From NCBI RefSeq assembly GCF_018139145.2, contig NC_059481.1, positions 7,304,368 through 7,368,367 of the forward strand: 64,000 nucleotides of DNA. The letters run 5' to 3'. The number at the start of each line of letters is the position of its first letter. Position 1 is the first letter of the stretch. The position numbers and the translations under genes were made by a program. The notes below the pieces were generated by a model. The model was not told the origin of the DNA, ran no database searches, and saw nothing but the letters and a program-made list of their open reading frames with translations. This DNA is from Gymnogyps californianus (Eukaryota > Chordata > Aves > Accipitriformes > Cathartidae). Below, one piece after another: positions 27,001-38,334 of this stretch.

Positions 27001-29689
27001 TTCCCTATTGTAAAAGCATTCAGGTTGCACAGACTGGGATTTCAGTAAATATTTATGTCAATTTACTGTTTTAAGGCGCTCCCAGATCAGTAGTTAGTTT
27101 TTCTTGAACACCTTAGCAAATGTTAGTCCCCGCTGCACTCTACCTGTACTAGCAGCATTATGATGGTGGGTTTTGTATCCAAATACCTGGATCCAAATAC
27201 AATGTCCTCCCAGCAAGACAATTAAAAACATCCTACTCATCTCATTTAGGTTCCTACATATTAGATTACAATGCCGCACAAATATGGGAAAGGGTCTGAA
27301 TCAGCAGTTTGGGACTCCAGCAACTTCCTCCATCACCGAGTCCAAAACTCTACTGCCCCAAGTAAACCTCATCATAAAATGATCAAGCTCCACATTAAAT
27401 ACAAGCAAGTTTCTGGCTCCACCACTTCCCACTGCAAGCCTGTGGCATAGCTTCCTTCTGTTTGTTCAATTGTCTGTTTTATTCTCAGCTAGTTTATAAC
27501 AATTTATTCTTAACCCATCATGAGACATCGGTGTCCTTTTTTGTTTTCATTTGTAGCTCTGCTTTCATGCATCACAGAATAGGACTTACATTTGGGGGGG
27601 GGGAAGCAGGAGAAAATTGGAGTGACAGATGCTCTATAAAGAAATAAAACATTGCTGTTACCTTTTTCATTTTCTTTCAGTAGGATTCAGGTGGATTATC
27701 TCCACCAACAAAAAGATGAGTATTTTAACCCTTTTTTATTAAATTATGTCTTCGCTTCCACTTACAATATGTATTAACACATCAAAGAGTTTATGAATCT
27801 GATCAGTTAAACAGAATGTTGTAAGTTTTTAAAAATAAGTAAATAAAAAGAGATGAAAAAGCATCCTCTGATTATAGACTGACTTGATTTATACATTTTC
27901 TTTAGGTATTTCTGAGATTTCCAGTGACACAGTACTGGAATACACTTTTATTTTACGTGTTGGAAATATACACTAATATGGCATTGATTTTAGTAACAGC
28001 AACATACTCTTCTCCCTAATATTCAGATTTTCTTATTGCATGATTTGATATAGACTATGCATAAATAAGAAAAAATTAACATGACAAAGTATCCTTAAGC
28101 ATTTCTCTAAACGTATCAGAAAAATAGTATTTCACCCACAAGCATAAATTCTATCCATACAGATAATGCCTAATGCTATTAAAGTTCTGAAAGGAAATGT
28201 GACTACATAATATCATGTCGCCTATTAATAAGAATATCCCAGAGACATGCCTTCAAATGCTCAAGTAATTCCTACATCTCTGTAAAATTTAAAAAAAAAA
28301 TATTTTTCCTTAACAATCTTAGTCAACTAAATCTTCACACAGCATTGCAGAAACATGATGTCAAGTTACAAATGTTATGAAATGCAATGCTTACAGTATG
28401 TATTAGTGGGGATCTACTATATTGTTTTGCTACACCTCAAAAAGGACAGAATCTCACCATTAAACTAGGCAATATAGAGCCGATCTAACTCCAACTGAAG
28501 ACATGAAGTAGGAGTTGAATGGGGTCCTTTCAGACTTACTTTTAAAGTACGTAAATATAGATACCTTCACTTTAACATGCCAGAAAAGAAAACATCTCCA
28601 AGGAGACACAGGAAATATGAAATAGAACAATTGCTATCATTATATTACCCATAATTAAACTTCTTTTAAGAAGTAACACACCAATACATACACTGCTGCA
28701 CATAGACAGGAGTGGCATTTGGGGAGAATAAAATAGGTATGGTACACTTTATGTAACTTACATAATCAAAATCAAACCACTGAATACACTATAAAGACCT
28801 TTGATTAAATGTAATAAACTTATCTGTATGACAACATATTTTTGTCTAAGACTACATTTGATTTTGTACATTACAGTTAGGATGAACAGATTTGCCAAAT
28901 TGTGTTCTCATCTGCAAGGAATAGCAAGATTTGGAATTAATGACAGAAAGCTTACTAGTTCCACATTATGTTTCTTCAAGTGATGTATTTCCTTGACACT
29001 GTCTACACTAGCTGACGGGGGGGGGGAAGGCAAAAGAACACATTCTACAATTCACGTAAGGCCCATTTTTGTTACAACTGCTGACATGAAAATATTTCTA
29101 TTTGTGAACAACTTATTTTTAAATAAAATGACCTATCATGCCTTCTGTAACACTTTACTTTCCTTCACTAGGAACATGTAAGTACAGTGAAAGAAAACCG
29201 CATGAACATTACCACCCAAATATCACTCTTGGTCTTTTATAGATAAGAAATTCTCAGTGTACAAATTTGTGCTTGCTATTTTCCTCCCAAAACATCTGAC
29301 TTCACAAGTTCACAGATTTTCTCCTTATAATTTGTCCTGATGATGACACACACCCCACTGCTTCCATCAAGCTAACAGTGGGCTCTTACAAGTCCATGAG
29401 TGACTGGGTATTGCAGTGCCATATGCCTGTTGGTGCCCTACTCACCCACATTACACCATTATACTTTAATAAATTTTTCATAACATATTGTTGATTCATC
29501 CAGAAAAATCAGTTCAGCACACAATCAGCAAGTAAAAAACAGTGGAAATAAGTCAGGGGAAAAAGCAGGCTTTAAATAAAAAATTATCATACATGAACAG
29601 TACTACCTCTGTCGCTCACTAACCTATTAGACTTGTATCTCCCTTTTCCCATTTTTTAAATACACCTGTCAGCAGAAGCAGGGGCTGGG
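21056..29689 (-). other. Probable first intron of the minus-strand gene
   Basis: This AT-rich DNA lies between the two phase-compatible exons (the intron runs 21,056-30,269). It holds G homopolymers at 25,858-25,870, 27,594-27,603 and 29,017-29,026. A (TTTG)n-like stretch lies near 26,885-26,904. A 144-codon plus-strand open frame at 22,714-23,148 has no recognised domain and is not called as a gene. Confidence 0.6.
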
Positions 29690-30269
29690 AAATTCAGACC
29701 CCGGCTTTCTGCACAGCCCGGGGCGGGGAGGAGAATGCGCTACAGTCGGAGGCAACACTTGGGCTGTCACGCAAGCGGTAGACCCTGCTCGAGCTACTCC
29801 CGCGCCCCTCCGCTGAAGCTGCCATTGCCGTGCTCTGAAAAGCGTCCGACAGTGGGTCTTCCTGAAAGCCTACGATAGCACCCGTCAGTCGTTATGAACG
29901 GGAACCATGCTTCCAGCCGCGGAAAGCGCCGAGCCGGGTGTCCTCCGGCGGGCTCGAGGGCGGGCGGGCGAGGCGCGGCGCGGACAGCTCCTCCGGCACC
30001 ACCGCCGCCTCCCCGCGCTTTCCACACGAGCGGCGGTGAATTCGCCGGGAACTTTCTGCCCCGGAGATGCCCGCCGGGAGCCGCAGGCCCGCTCTCGGTC
30101 AGCGCCCCGACCGGGTCTCGGCACGGCGCCCCTCACGCGGCCGTCATGTCCGAAGGGAACCCCCCGCCGCCCCGCCCGTCCGTCCCGCCGCGGCCCGCGC
30201 TCGGCCAGGCGCAGCGCCCCCCGCCCGGCCCGGCCCGCAGTGCCGCCGGCCCCGTTTGTGCCTACTCAC

Positions 30270-30364
30270 CACAGCTTCCTCTTTAAGGGCATCAGACTGC
30301 CCCTGTTGGAGGCGGTCACCCCTATGGCCATCTGCAAGACAGTCAGGTATTTCTGATACTTCAT
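30270..30364 (-). CDS. First coding exon of an unidentified minus-strand gene
   Basis: The exon starts at an ATG at 30,364 with A at -3 (GGAAAAATGAAG). It encodes 31 codons plus two bases, then the strong donor CTGTG/GTGAGT. The peptide begins MKYQKYLTVLQMAIGV and continues TASNRGSLMPLKRKL, with Trp formed across the junction to the exon at 20,923-21,055. The frame is open upstream to a TAA at 30,454-30,452. It contains a second in-frame ATG at 30,436 in weaker context (T at -3, C at +4) that would add 24 Arg/Gly-rich residues. I prefer 30,364 on start context and because the longer extension has simple GC-rich composition. There is no cleavable signal peptide pattern and no domain I can name. 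The CpG-island location supports a true 5' exon. Confidence 0.75.
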
Positions 30365-30493
30365 TTTTCCGTCGCCCCCCCTGTCCCTGCCTCGTCCCCG
30401 CCGCCGCCACCGACAGAGTCTCTCCAGCCGCTGCATGCAATCATCAAATTTTTATTTCCAGGCATCTGCCGTCCCTGCGCCGCGCTTCCTCCC

Positions 30494-30741
30494 CTCCTCC
30501 TCCTCCTCCTGCCGCGCTCCCTCTCTCTCTGCCCCCCGGCTCACGCTCTCCTCCTCCTCCTGCCGCACTCCCTCTATCTCTGCCCCTAGCTGACGCTCTC
30601 CTCCTCCACCTCCCGCCGCGCTCCCGCTATCCCTGCTCCAGCTGACGCTCTCCTCCGCCTCCCGCCGCGCTCTGCCCTCCCCCGGGCCCACGCTCCTCTC
30701 CTCCTCCTCCCGCTGTCGCACTCCCTTTCTCTCAGCCCCCC
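30494..30741. repeat. CT-rich minisatellite, about five 45-52 bp units
   Basis: Imperfect tandem units begin GCTCTCCTCCTCC, continue through CCGCCGCGCTCCC and usually end near AGCTGAC or GCCCAC. The clearest unit starts are 30,545, 30,595, 30,647 and 30,692. On the gene's strand this is a purine-rich array just upstream of the start codon, in the 5' UTR or core promoter. Confidence 0.8.
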
Positions 30742-31363
30742 CCCACCTCGCACTCTTCCCCCCGACTTGCAACCGCGCCTTCCCTCTCCCCCGCCGCGCC
30801 TCCACCTTGCTGCGGGGCTCCCCCTCCTCCCCGCCCTGCCGCGCTCCCCGCACCTGCCCCGGACCAGGCCGCTCGCCCCCCGTTTCCCTTCCTCCTCACC
30901 TGGGCTGTCTCCTGGCTACCGCCCCCTCCCCTCGCTAGGCCCCCGGTGGGGCCTCGGCCTCCTCTTCTGCCCCTTCGCCCCACAGGCCGGGCCGCCGGCG
31001 GGGCCGCTCCTCCCCTTCCCCCCTGGGCAAGCGGGCCTTCCCCGTCATCTCTGCCCCCTCCCGGCTACCGGGGCGCTCCCGCCCCGCTCCCCTCCCCAAT
31101 TACCTGGGGTATCCCGCCCGCACCCATGTGGCGCAGCTGCTGCTCTGCCCTCCCGCCATCAGAGGGGCGCCATGCCGGAGCCCGGCTGGCGCGCAGCGGT
31201 GCCCTCTCCCCGCCGCCTCGCTGGCCTCGTCTCTAATCCCATTAGCGCCTAGAATAGCCCCATGTTATTTTAATCATTCCCCCCCGGGTAACAACGTCGG
31301 TTGTGGGTTAGCTGTAACCGAGCTGCGGAGGCAAACGCCTCATCACCTGCCGGGGCGGCCGTG

Positions 31364-31500
31364 TGGAGGCGGTGAGGGCGAAGGTGAGCAGGAGGGTCAG
31401 CAGGAGGGTGGGGGTGAGGCGAGGATGAAGGTGAAAGTAACGGTGAGGTGAGGGTGAGTTGAGGATGGAGGTGAGGTGAGAGTGGGGTGAGGTGCGGAGG
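31364..31500 (+). repeat. GGTGAG-rich purine array
   Basis: GGTGAGG, GGGTGAG and related units recur many times on the plus strand, interleaved with GAGGATG and GGAGG. It is an imperfect short tandem repeat at the outer edge of the CpG island. Each GGTGAG resembles a splice donor core on the plus strand. Confidence 0.75.
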
Positions 31501-31691
31501 AGGGCGGGCCGCCCGGACAGCGCTGCAGCAGCATCAGCGCTTCCCGCCAAGCCTCTCTCAGGGAAGGCGGTGTGTGAGGCAGCTGGGGGGCAGCTCCCGC
31601 CGCCGCACTCCCCCCTGCACCACCCCGAGCACGGGCATGGGGAGTCGCCTCTAAAAAGCCTACTGAGGCCATAGGGATGAGAAGACATCCT

Positions 31692-31724
31692 CCCCCCCCC
31701 CCCCCCCCCCCCCCCGTTTTTTTT
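31692..31724. repeat. C24 homopolymer followed by G and T8
   Basis: An uninterrupted run of 24 C (31,692-31,715) is followed by one G and eight T. It marks the right boundary of the CpG island. Its true length is uncertain, because such runs are error-prone in sequencing and assembly. Confidence 0.9.
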
Positions 31725-34301
31725 ATTTCCATGTGAGGAAAGCAACTAAAGTGTGTTTGAAAATCAGATGGTGATTAAGTCAAACTAAAAGTATTAAATG
31801 GTTTTAGAGGGGTGCCCACCTTGTGGATACTTTAGCAAAAATAGCTGAACACGTAACTGTGTAGTGGCCTTAGGTGTGACACAATTATCATTACAACTTT
31901 AATCTGTTTTGTGCCTTCCTCCTCAAGCTCCACACTGAGAGCGGCAGAAGACCGTGGTGTTTGACAAATGTTTTTGGAATTAATTCTAAAACACGGTACA
32001 ATATGATCAGAGACCCTCCTCAGCGCAAACATCCCTGAAGTGAAGGGTAGCACTTAGCTGACACATTGATCAATAGTGGTGGGAAATACTTTGGCTAGAG
32101 ATATCCTGTTTAAGTATATAGATACTTTGCAGAATGCAGATATGAACAAATCCATGCTGAAGTGACAACTTTTCATTAAGATGCTGAATGTAAATAGTAC
32201 GAATTGTAATACTTACCCAGAGTTGAGGTCCTAAGGTGGCACTGTCAGCTAGGAAAAATACTGTGAACAGCATTGTAGCTTTATGGCTCAGAGATAAGCA
32301 TTTCAGTGATTATTTTTCTTCTTTTTTTGTGTGTAATATATACCTCAAGACTGTAGTAGGCTACATTCTACCTAGGCATGCTCTTTATGCAGGAAGCAGA
32401 GAAGATAAATGTATTACTTAAAAGCACAACAGATGATTTTAATTAGAAACATAATAGTTGTATTACTGTAGTTAATGAGATTGATAGCTTTGCATTTTCA
32501 GCCAAGAAATCTGAGGTGTATACAACAGTCCTGAAATTCTGTGTCACAAACGATTTAAAAAATTCAAATGGCCACTCAATGCCCAGTATGATCCTGTACA
32601 TCTGCAGCTCTCAAGATATTGTTAATGGGTTCTTTGTCTTTGGAGAGATGAAGCATTAAAAGCAATGAGGGATGGCTAACTTGAAACTATTAGAAAGGTT
32701 AAGGAGGAAGAATTAATTTTTGTACTTAAACAATGCTAGTAGTATACTAACTAGGAAGTCTGTATCTTCTATAGACAGAACATCAAGTCAGTTTGAAAAC
32801 CTGTGGAGATCTTACTTTGCCTTAAAAACAAAAACTGTAAAACCAACACATTGCTTTCTCCTTCTGCGTATCTAGTCATCATTAGCTGACTGAAAAAATG
32901 CTTGTTACCCACACAAGTTATAAGAGAGTAAGTGTGGGCTGGATTTTATTCTCACCATCATTAGTAGAATGCTAGCTACATTGTAATTGAAATATTCATT
33001 TATACTTGTGCAATCCTATTAAGAAAATCATTTACACCTTGAAATGGTAGGAAATGCTGACTAAAGGAATGATGAGGCTGTATCAGTTTGAATGTCACAT
33101 TTCAGTTTGAATGTCACACCTGTCAGAAAAATACATGTTATCCTTATATAGAAATTCTTGAAAGAAAAATCTAGTCTTAATCTGGTTGTAGTGGTAGAAA
33201 TTTCATAGATAAGACAATCTAGGATATAAGGGAAGCAAAGTTTATTTCAAAGCTGATAAACCTGAAAGAAGCAGGTAAGCTTTCAGAGTTCTTTACCTTG
33301 TAAAAGGACTCTCTATTAGAGAGTCCCGAAACATTGCTTTTCATTTTTACAGTAACAGGTTTGGGACATAAATTTATTTTAAGTATCTATATACAAAAGA
33401 GTTAAGAAATGTGCTAACAATACCTTGCATAAAGACATACAATGAAGCCTGGCTGTGTATTCAAATCTTTATTCAGCTTCTTTAAAAGTCGTAATGTGAT
33501 TCCTATTCTTAATTCAATAGGAATCCCTAAATCTATTTAACTTTGCAAAATAATTACAGTTATTCCAGATTTAGCTCTATAGTTTTCAATGATTATACTC
33601 TATCAATCTGGTACTAACAAATTAACTTGTTTTGTACATTTTATGTATCATCTTCCATACTTCTTGGTGTGTATTAGAGACAAAAAATGGATATTAATGA
33701 AGAAATTTTATCCTCTAATTTTACTTGGCATTATTTCTGTTTCTCTCATACCTGTTCCTTCTTAGTGTTGCTCCATTATATATTGCCTTTCAGAACATCT
33801 TACTTTAAGCACCTCTGTTTTATATAGCTGAAAGAGTAGAAAGATCCTGTCTTTCTTGCCTTTCAGATGAACAGCCTATTTTTAACAGGAGTCAGTCAGC
33901 AGCTTCCAGATTAGGGTAAGCATCCAGCCATCCCACTGGTAGCTCTGAGGCCTGCGTGGACCCATTAGCTGAGCTAAGTCCAAAATTTATACGGTAGATA
34001 TCCCTGCAAGAGAGGCAGTCTGATCATATTTGCTGTTCTCAATGCAAACTCATTCTGTCTGACAAGATACCCTCTCCTTCACTACAGAAAGCTGAAAGCT
34101 GCCTACATTTTTTTGAACCTTGCATGTATTTTACAAACAATTTAATTCCTGTTAGATTGCTTCAGGTTAATATAGTTGTTTCATAGTTTTTTTCAGTATA
34201 AAACCAAGCAGAACCATACTAATTTCTTAATTTTATTTGCCTGGGTAACTTAACTTCAGACTTTACCTCAGAACAAGCTCTATAATCTATCCATTGCTTA
34301 C
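31725..34301. other. AT-rich non-coding DNA, upstream flank of the CpG-island gene
   Basis: I identify no gene or repeat family apart from the small tandem duplication at 33,083-33,118. If the CARD-like gene at the right edge extends this far, this would be intronic or 3' flanking DNA. Confidence 0.5.
33083..33118. repeat. Two tandem copies of a 19-bp unit
   Basis: TCAGTTTGAATGTCACA occurs twice in direct tandem with a period of 19 bp. This looks like a simple local duplication. Confidence 0.85.
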
Positions 34302-34380
34302 AGTCCACGATGCCCCTGCCTCTTCCGAAGCCTGTCTCCAGAATGACCTTCCGATGCACTTCTTGGCTCAGAAGAACAGA
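34302..34380 (-). other. Possible coding exon, unidentified
   Basis: On the minus strand AAAAAGCAG precedes 79 bases open as SVLLSQEVHRKVILETGFGR, then GRGIVD. The donor GGACT/GTAAGC follows. An internal alternative acceptor (TTCTTCTGAGCCAAG) would make it enter in phase 1, which matches the phase-1 exit of the CARD-like exon at 63,693. It carries several CpG dinucleotides in otherwise CpG-poor DNA, which favours a coding or constrained segment. The first acceptor has a poor polypyrimidine tract and no domain is recognised, so it remains a candidate. Confidence 0.25.
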
Positions 34381-36044
34381 CTGCTTTTTCAGACAATTAC
34401 AAGTTACAATATTATGTATGACTGCTGCACTTGAATGGATGTGTGGTTGGCACAAACTCCGCTCGTGATAGTATGTTTATACTAGGACAGTGATGTATCT
34501 AGAAGATAGATGGATGGACCCTGAGAAGGTGGAGTTTAATGCCAGTGTGTGTGATATAATCTTGGCCCGTGCCTTGGTGTTTTTAGGTGAAGAGTAGGCT
34601 GTTGTCAGCAGTGGGAGACTGACTGGCTGCAACTTAGAGCATGCCACTGAGGCAGTTGTACATTGGGAGCTCCCATCAGCAGCTAAGAATAAGGGAGTGT
34701 AGTTGTGGCGTAAAGCTATTTTCATCCTAAGTTGTGCCTCTCATTTTTTCAGTCTTAATACTGTTAGAGTATATATGAGATTCCAGGTAGTGCAAAGCAA
34801 GATTTTACAGCATTATCTACTTCTGCTGATTTTAGATTTGATTTCAGTAAGCCGGTCACTAGAAAAGGGATTGCGGAACTTTATCTTGCTTTCCTTTATC
34901 ATTAGCCCATCACACATCCCTGTAGTGCCAGTTGCCATTAGGTACCATCCTTTTCAAACTCTCACCTGTCCTTTTCAGACTCTCCCAGTCTTGACTGAGC
35001 TCACAGGAGGAGGAGAAATTTAGGTCTGACTCAAAAAACTCTTTGGAGACATTACAGAAACACATTTTTAAAAGTCTTGGCTGTGCTTAAGTTAGTTCAG
35101 ATAATGTAGTTTTCCTGCAATAATGTGAGGAAAAAGAAACCACACCTCTAACTGGCATAGCTGTGCTGGTGAACAAGCAAAAATACTCTTTTTTTGCTGG
35201 TGTAGCTTATTTTGTTCAGCAAACCTGTATAAGCTACACTGTCTGGCAAAAAGAAAAAAATAATCTTACCAGAATAAATGGCATCTTTATTAGTACTGTA
35301 ACGGCCGCATCAGCAACTTTTGAGGGTAGATTAGGCCTTAATGACACATTTTAAGCTTTTGATTGCATTCATTTTTAGGTTGTCAAAATTGTATTAGAAC
35401 TAAAGCAAACGTTAAATAAACTTGTTGCTGTTTTTATGGCATATTAAATAGCATCTTCTATTTGCATTGTAGCATAGTCTTGATTTTAGCTTGACTCTGC
35501 ATATAACAGAGACTTTTCATAACATTACATTGTCCATTCCATATAGTTCTCAATACTGTGCTACTGTGTATGCTGAAGAATTAACATTTTGTTTATTCCT
35601 AGGATATACCTGTTCCCCTTGCTGACTTTTACTCCAATGATTGATAAAAAAATCTTGATACACATGTCATATTCTGTGCTTCTGTGGTATTTAATATGAT
35701 TTGAGAACTTTTTATTACACAGTTCAGTTGGTAAAGTGGCAGCATGCCAAAGACTGATAGAATACAACACTGACATTAAAACATAACATTAGATGACTGA
35801 TCTCCATCTCTACTCTAATTTAATCTAAATCTTCCTGTTTACTAAAGAGGGTTCTTTTTCTGCAGTAGTTGTTAGTAATATTTTATTCTGTTAATTTGTA
35901 CAGTTAGTCAATTATAATATTAGTAAAGATTTATGTTAACTGAGAGCATTAATGCAGATCCTTCAGCCAAGAAAGCTACTGAAACAGACTTGCCATTTCA
36001 ATCTGTCGTATGTAAGCTTCGTACATCTCCCATTTTCTCTGCAG

Positions 36045-36150
36045 AAAGAAAAAGAAAGGGATCATACCTGTCAAAGGCAAAAGAGTTCCTTAGAATCTAC
36101 AAGTATGTCAGATGCAGTGACTCCAGGGGTTATTTTCTTCCTCCTCAAAA
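36045..36150 (+). other. Possible plus-strand exon, unidentified
   Basis: A strong acceptor (CTCCCATTTTCTCTGCAG) and a donor-like CAAAA/GTAAGA bound 106 bases that are open in two frames. One frame begins KEKERDHTCQRQKSSLES, the other RKRKGSYLSKAKEFLRIY. Two open frames make it hard to choose, and neither is recognised. It could be a non-coding RNA exon or chance. It would be on the strand opposite to the two supported coding segments. Confidence 0.2.
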
Positions 36151-38318
36151 GTAAGAAAAAAATGTGCGTGTGTGTTCATGCGTTTCCTATCTATGCATTT
36201 ACAATACGTAATTCTGTGACTTTTTCTGATCTACTAGGGCTTTTCTATACCCACATTAATGTATTTATTGTATATAACGCAAAGCCTTTTTCTGGTCTAT
36301 TACTGTTTCTTCCATTAACTCCATGTTATGTGAAGATCTATAAAGATACATACAGTACCATCATAAAAAACAAAAGCACTCAGAGGAATTTTCCTATCGC
36401 ACTTCACTGCACAATTGACCATCTACAAAAGGGGAAGTTTTCGCATTTCCTTGAAGTGTCTTCATGACAGGCTAGCTTGACTGGTGGCAGAAAACTATGG
36501 GTCTAAGTGGGTATGGTAATAAACTGACACAGTCATTTAGAACTAACTTGCATTTTCTGAAACAGTTTATCCTGGTCATTCATTTGAGCTGCCAAAATAA
36601 AAAGAGGTAAATAATTTTGCTTTGGAAGGAAAGAATGTTCACCATGTTTTCTTGGAAGAAGAAGAATATCTTCACAGAATAAATAACTTTTATTTGACTA
36701 TGGATTATCAAGAAGAAAGGGTTTGCTAGATTAAGCAATTGAAATATTTACAAGAAACTTGCAAGCAAGTATCCCCGTTTCACTATGTAAGGCCTCTTTA
36801 GTAATGGCTTCCTGTACAAATAGTGTTAGTGCTGTTCTACTAGGTCTAATGTGGAGCTGCTTTACACTATTACTATCAAATTTTAGATTACTGCAAAAAT
36901 AAGAATACTATTAAAGTGAAGAATTCAGGCTAGAACAAAGTAGACCTGTAAAAGTACTGGATAGTGGCAGTACATTTACCCATTTTGTGCAAGCTTGTTA
37001 TTCTAAGATTTTACTCTTTAAAAAAAAAAGAAGAAACACCTTAAGTCAAAATTATCCAAATACCACATTATGCCTGACAAGCATGACCCTCTCACAGGAT
37101 AAAATAAGCTTAATGTAGAAAAAAATAAGCATATGCATGAATTCCATTAGTGCTCTCTGATACGGCTTATTCATGTAGAAAACTACTGGAGGGAAGAAAT
37201 CACCAAGCATACAATTTCAATGTGAGATGCAAAAGAAAAAGAAGCGTAAGTAACATCACTTCCCAGAAAAGACTCTAAGAAATAGATTGCCATCTGCAAC
37301 ACATCACAATCTCAGTACACAAAGATCTAATTAATTAGTCTTGCTAACTGCATATTGTTAGAATTGTGAGAGTATGTAACTCCGAGGTGAGGTGTGACCA
37401 GACCTTGCTATCATTCTGGGATGTAGAGTTGCTAATAGCTTTCATTTTTAGATGTTATGCCTGATGGGGAAGCCTCCAAGCACACAATGTTTAAAAGAGA
37501 AGGGAAGATTGTGAAAAGCAGGGGATAATGAAGGTTCCCTGAAGCAAGGGTGTGGAATTCCGAAAAACAAAAATTTAGAATATTGGAGGCTGAGAGAAAA
37601 ATATGTATATCTGAACTGTTGTGGTAAATGTGTTATAGAACCACTGTGAAAAATTGGAAATGAGGACCAATTCATAAGACTGTACTCAATTGTCTAGAAA
37701 GACTACTTCCTCACGTTTCCTTTACATTTTTCTTAGTTGAATAGTGAGTTGTGTGCATGGTAGCTGTACACGTCAGGATAAATAGATCAAAATGAGAGAC
37801 AGCGTTACTAAAATTTAAGGAGCTTCTCCTGCCAAAAATTGTACACATGCCTCATTTTTTAAATTAGTAGTAATTCAGACCCTTATTTAGCTTCATTAAT
37901 ATCTTTGATTAAATGCTGATAGGAATGTTTCCATATCCATGAGATATAAAGCCTGAAGGCTAGCTGGATGTTTCATGAATGTATTGAAATTGTTCAGAAT
38001 CCTAGCTGAAGACTGTTTTATATGTCTAGTTGTATATTTGCACACTTACTACAAATACAAAACCGTTTCTCGCTTTCAGGAAGAAAGCTGTTCTCATTAC
38101 AATGTATACGACTGTTAACGCTATACTATTTTAATCAGATTACCAGTACAATGAAAATTGATGTAAAAGGATTTACTATAATTAGAGGCAAGTATACAGT
38201 AATCTACTATGAAGAGAACACAAAAATGTTAGTGGAGCTCATTACAGGGATATTGTTTATGCTAATTATTCAAATTTTTAAAAATCACACTAAGCCTGGT
38301 TTTAATCAGACTTTTTTC

Positions 38319-38334
38319 TTTTTTTTTTTTTTTT
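38319..38334 (-). repeat. T16 run, possible poly(A) tail of a minus-strand retroposed sequence
   Basis: Read on the minus strand, ATTAAAGTTTTGTC is followed directly by A16. This is a polyadenylation-signal variant at the normal distance from a poly(A) tail. No coding body was recognised in the adjacent higher coordinates and no target-site duplication was found. Confidence 0.35.

Larger units (their letters stand above)
29690..31690. promoter_or_regulatory. CpG island promoter
   Basis: Base composition changes sharply from AT-rich flanks to very GC-rich sequence with frequent CpG. The densest part, about 29,880-30,260, contains many CGCC/CGGC blocks. The first coding exon of the minus-strand gene lies inside it, so the island is best read as that gene's promoter and 5' UTR. 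Many overlapping proline-, arginine- and glycine-rich open frames on both strands come from GC-rich sequence and are not genes. A divergent plus-strand transcript could also start here, but I found no supported plus-strand first exon. Confidence 0.85.

Noticed and set aside
30144..30440. 98-codon minus-strand frame starting at 30,440 as the gene's coding frame
   Set aside because: It is out of frame with the well-placed ATG at 30,364, and ending at the GTGAGT donor it would not join the 21-kb exon frame. It could at most be an overlapping upstream frame.
29794..31745. Numerous proline-, arginine- and glycine-rich frames up to 192 codons in the CpG island
   Set aside because: GC-rich sequence has few stop codons, so long frames are expected on both strands; they overlap each other and have low-complexity products.
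35952..36467. 171-codon plus-strand open frame
   Set aside because: It reads through a strong internal acceptor and a GTAAGA donor, has hydrophobic AT-rich composition after the first third, and shows no recognisable domain. Only the 106-bp exon-like core is kept as a candidate.
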